Translations under genes and position numbers: made by a program | Source of the DNA: Oscillatoriales cyanobacterium | Lineage (GTDB): Bacteria > Cyanobacteriota > Cyanobacteriia > Cyanobacteriales > Microcoleaceae | Reading direction: 5' to 3' | Assembly: GCA_004293365.1 (NCBI GenBank) | Contig: RDYN01000028.1 | Location: 1-60,825 of the forward strand | DNA: 60,825 nt | The notes under the pieces: generated by a model | What the model saw: the letters and a program-made list of their open reading frames with translations, nothing else | Database searches by the model: none | Told to the model about the DNA's origin: nothing | Part shown: one piece after another, positions 60,471 to 60,825 of the stretch | Layout: each line of letters opens with the position of its first letter | How positions within the stretch are numbered: position 1 is the stretch's first letter

Positions 60471-60542
60471 TGTTAACAGAATATGGTATATTGGAGAAGA
60501 ATTGTTGAGTAACTACAAATTATTTAATTAGGGTTTACCTGT

Positions 60543-60825
60543 ATTAAACTCAAACCTAAAATTACCATCGCCGACCATTTTTCTGACCTAGAAGATCCAA
60601 TAGTCGAGCGGACGAGACATCATCAATTAATTGATATTATCACCCTCTCAATTTGTGCCGTGATTTGCGGTGCTGATACATGGGTGGATATCGAAAGTTA
60701 TGGACGAGCCAAATATGAATGGTTAAAAAAAAAATTTTAGAATTGCCGAATGGCATACCTTCCCATGACACAATTGCGCGAGTATTTTCTCGCCTGAATC
60801 CGGAACAATTTCAGAAATGTTTTTT
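60543..60825 (+). pseudogene. ISAs1-family transposase, partial and frameshifted
   Basis: IADHFSDLEDPIVERTRHHQ, LIDIITLSICAVICGADTW and ESYGRAKYEWLKK match the N-terminus of ISAs1/H-repeat transposases. At a run of ten A's (60725-60734) the frame ends with a stop; one base less restores LELPNGIPSHDTIARVFSRL to the window end. No ATG is present at the expected start. The gene continues beyond the window. Confidence 0.8.

Noticed and set aside
60308..60508. Rightward 66-codon frame
   Set aside because: Antisense to the RTX-type fragment, which has the recognisable protein sequence.

Overview
The window is cyanobacterial chromosome carrying one integrated element of about 48 kb. HIP1-type GCGATCGC octamers and GATCG-rich codon use, the cyanobacterial form of RNA polymerase omega, a DUF1818 protein, a mycosporine (UV-screen) gene cluster, a heptameric short tandem repeat and families of palindromic 'gaggactttagtcctc' repeats together suggest a filamentous, Oscillatoriales/Microcoleus-like organism. 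The genus is an inference.

Layout. (1) 1-3845, chromosome: an S-layer-homology gene remnant interrupted by a MITE, a GDSL esterase, rpoZ, a secreted protein, a DUF1818 protein. (2) 3846-3919, tRNA-Pro(GGG), the integration target. A 99-bp perfect direct repeat (3877-3975 and 52242-52340) containing the 3' part of this tRNA and its terminator gives attL and attR, so the element spans about 3877-52241. (3) Element, left arm (4-10 kb): tyrosine integrase, excisionase-like protein, an NblA-like protein too short for most gene callers, a primase/VapE-type helicase carrying 11 copies of an octamer, a DEDD exonuclease, a double zinc-finger protein, a broken RHH regulator and a divergent HTH repressor (lysogeny-type switch). 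(4) 10.4-23 kb, rightward: GIY-YIG/RHH protein, KfrA-like coiled coil, Ycf46-like AAA ATPase, Rieske-like protein, HTH protein, MT-A70 methylase, broken ASCH gene, HNH protein, a DUF2997 - Zn-ribbon - DUF1257(Ycf35) set, a DEDD-like nuclease and a collagen-like fibre protein. (5) 23-31 kb: ATP-dependent DNA ligase, HU fused to a GYF-like domain, a 909-residue protein with an RNA-polymerase-like DxDGD motif, a membrane/coiled-coil partner, a C5 cytosine methylase and an antirepressor. (6) 31-42.6 kb: an array of small, often individually terminated rightward genes (HNH nuclease, 2OG oxygenase, AlkB, three SLOG-like proteins, DUF5131, SNase), many preceded about 40 nt before the start codon by a small GCTTCGC or GCCTTCGGC hairpin motif. 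(7) 42.6-52.2 kb: patatin with a poly-G frameshift, L,D-transpeptidase-like protein, a leftward operon around a membrane-anchored FtsK/HerA-like ATPase, an RHH regulator, KilA-N and BRO-N proteins and a partial KilA-N duplicate at the right end.

(8) 52.3-60.8 kb, chromosome: the mycosporine cluster mysA-mysB-mysC-mysD (leftward), a hypothetical gene, a P450-like protein, an RTX-type gene fragment and a frameshifted ISAs1-family transposase running off the window.

I recognise no capsid, portal, terminase, relaxase or VirB4 gene in the element, so it is neither an ordinary tailed prophage nor an ordinary ICE. The most interesting reading is that it encodes its own replication (primase-helicase, ligase, exonuclease), its own candidate two-barrel RNA polymerase, and a family of pre-start motifs that could be that polymerase's promoters or 5'-UTR elements. 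The link between polymerase and motif is inference.
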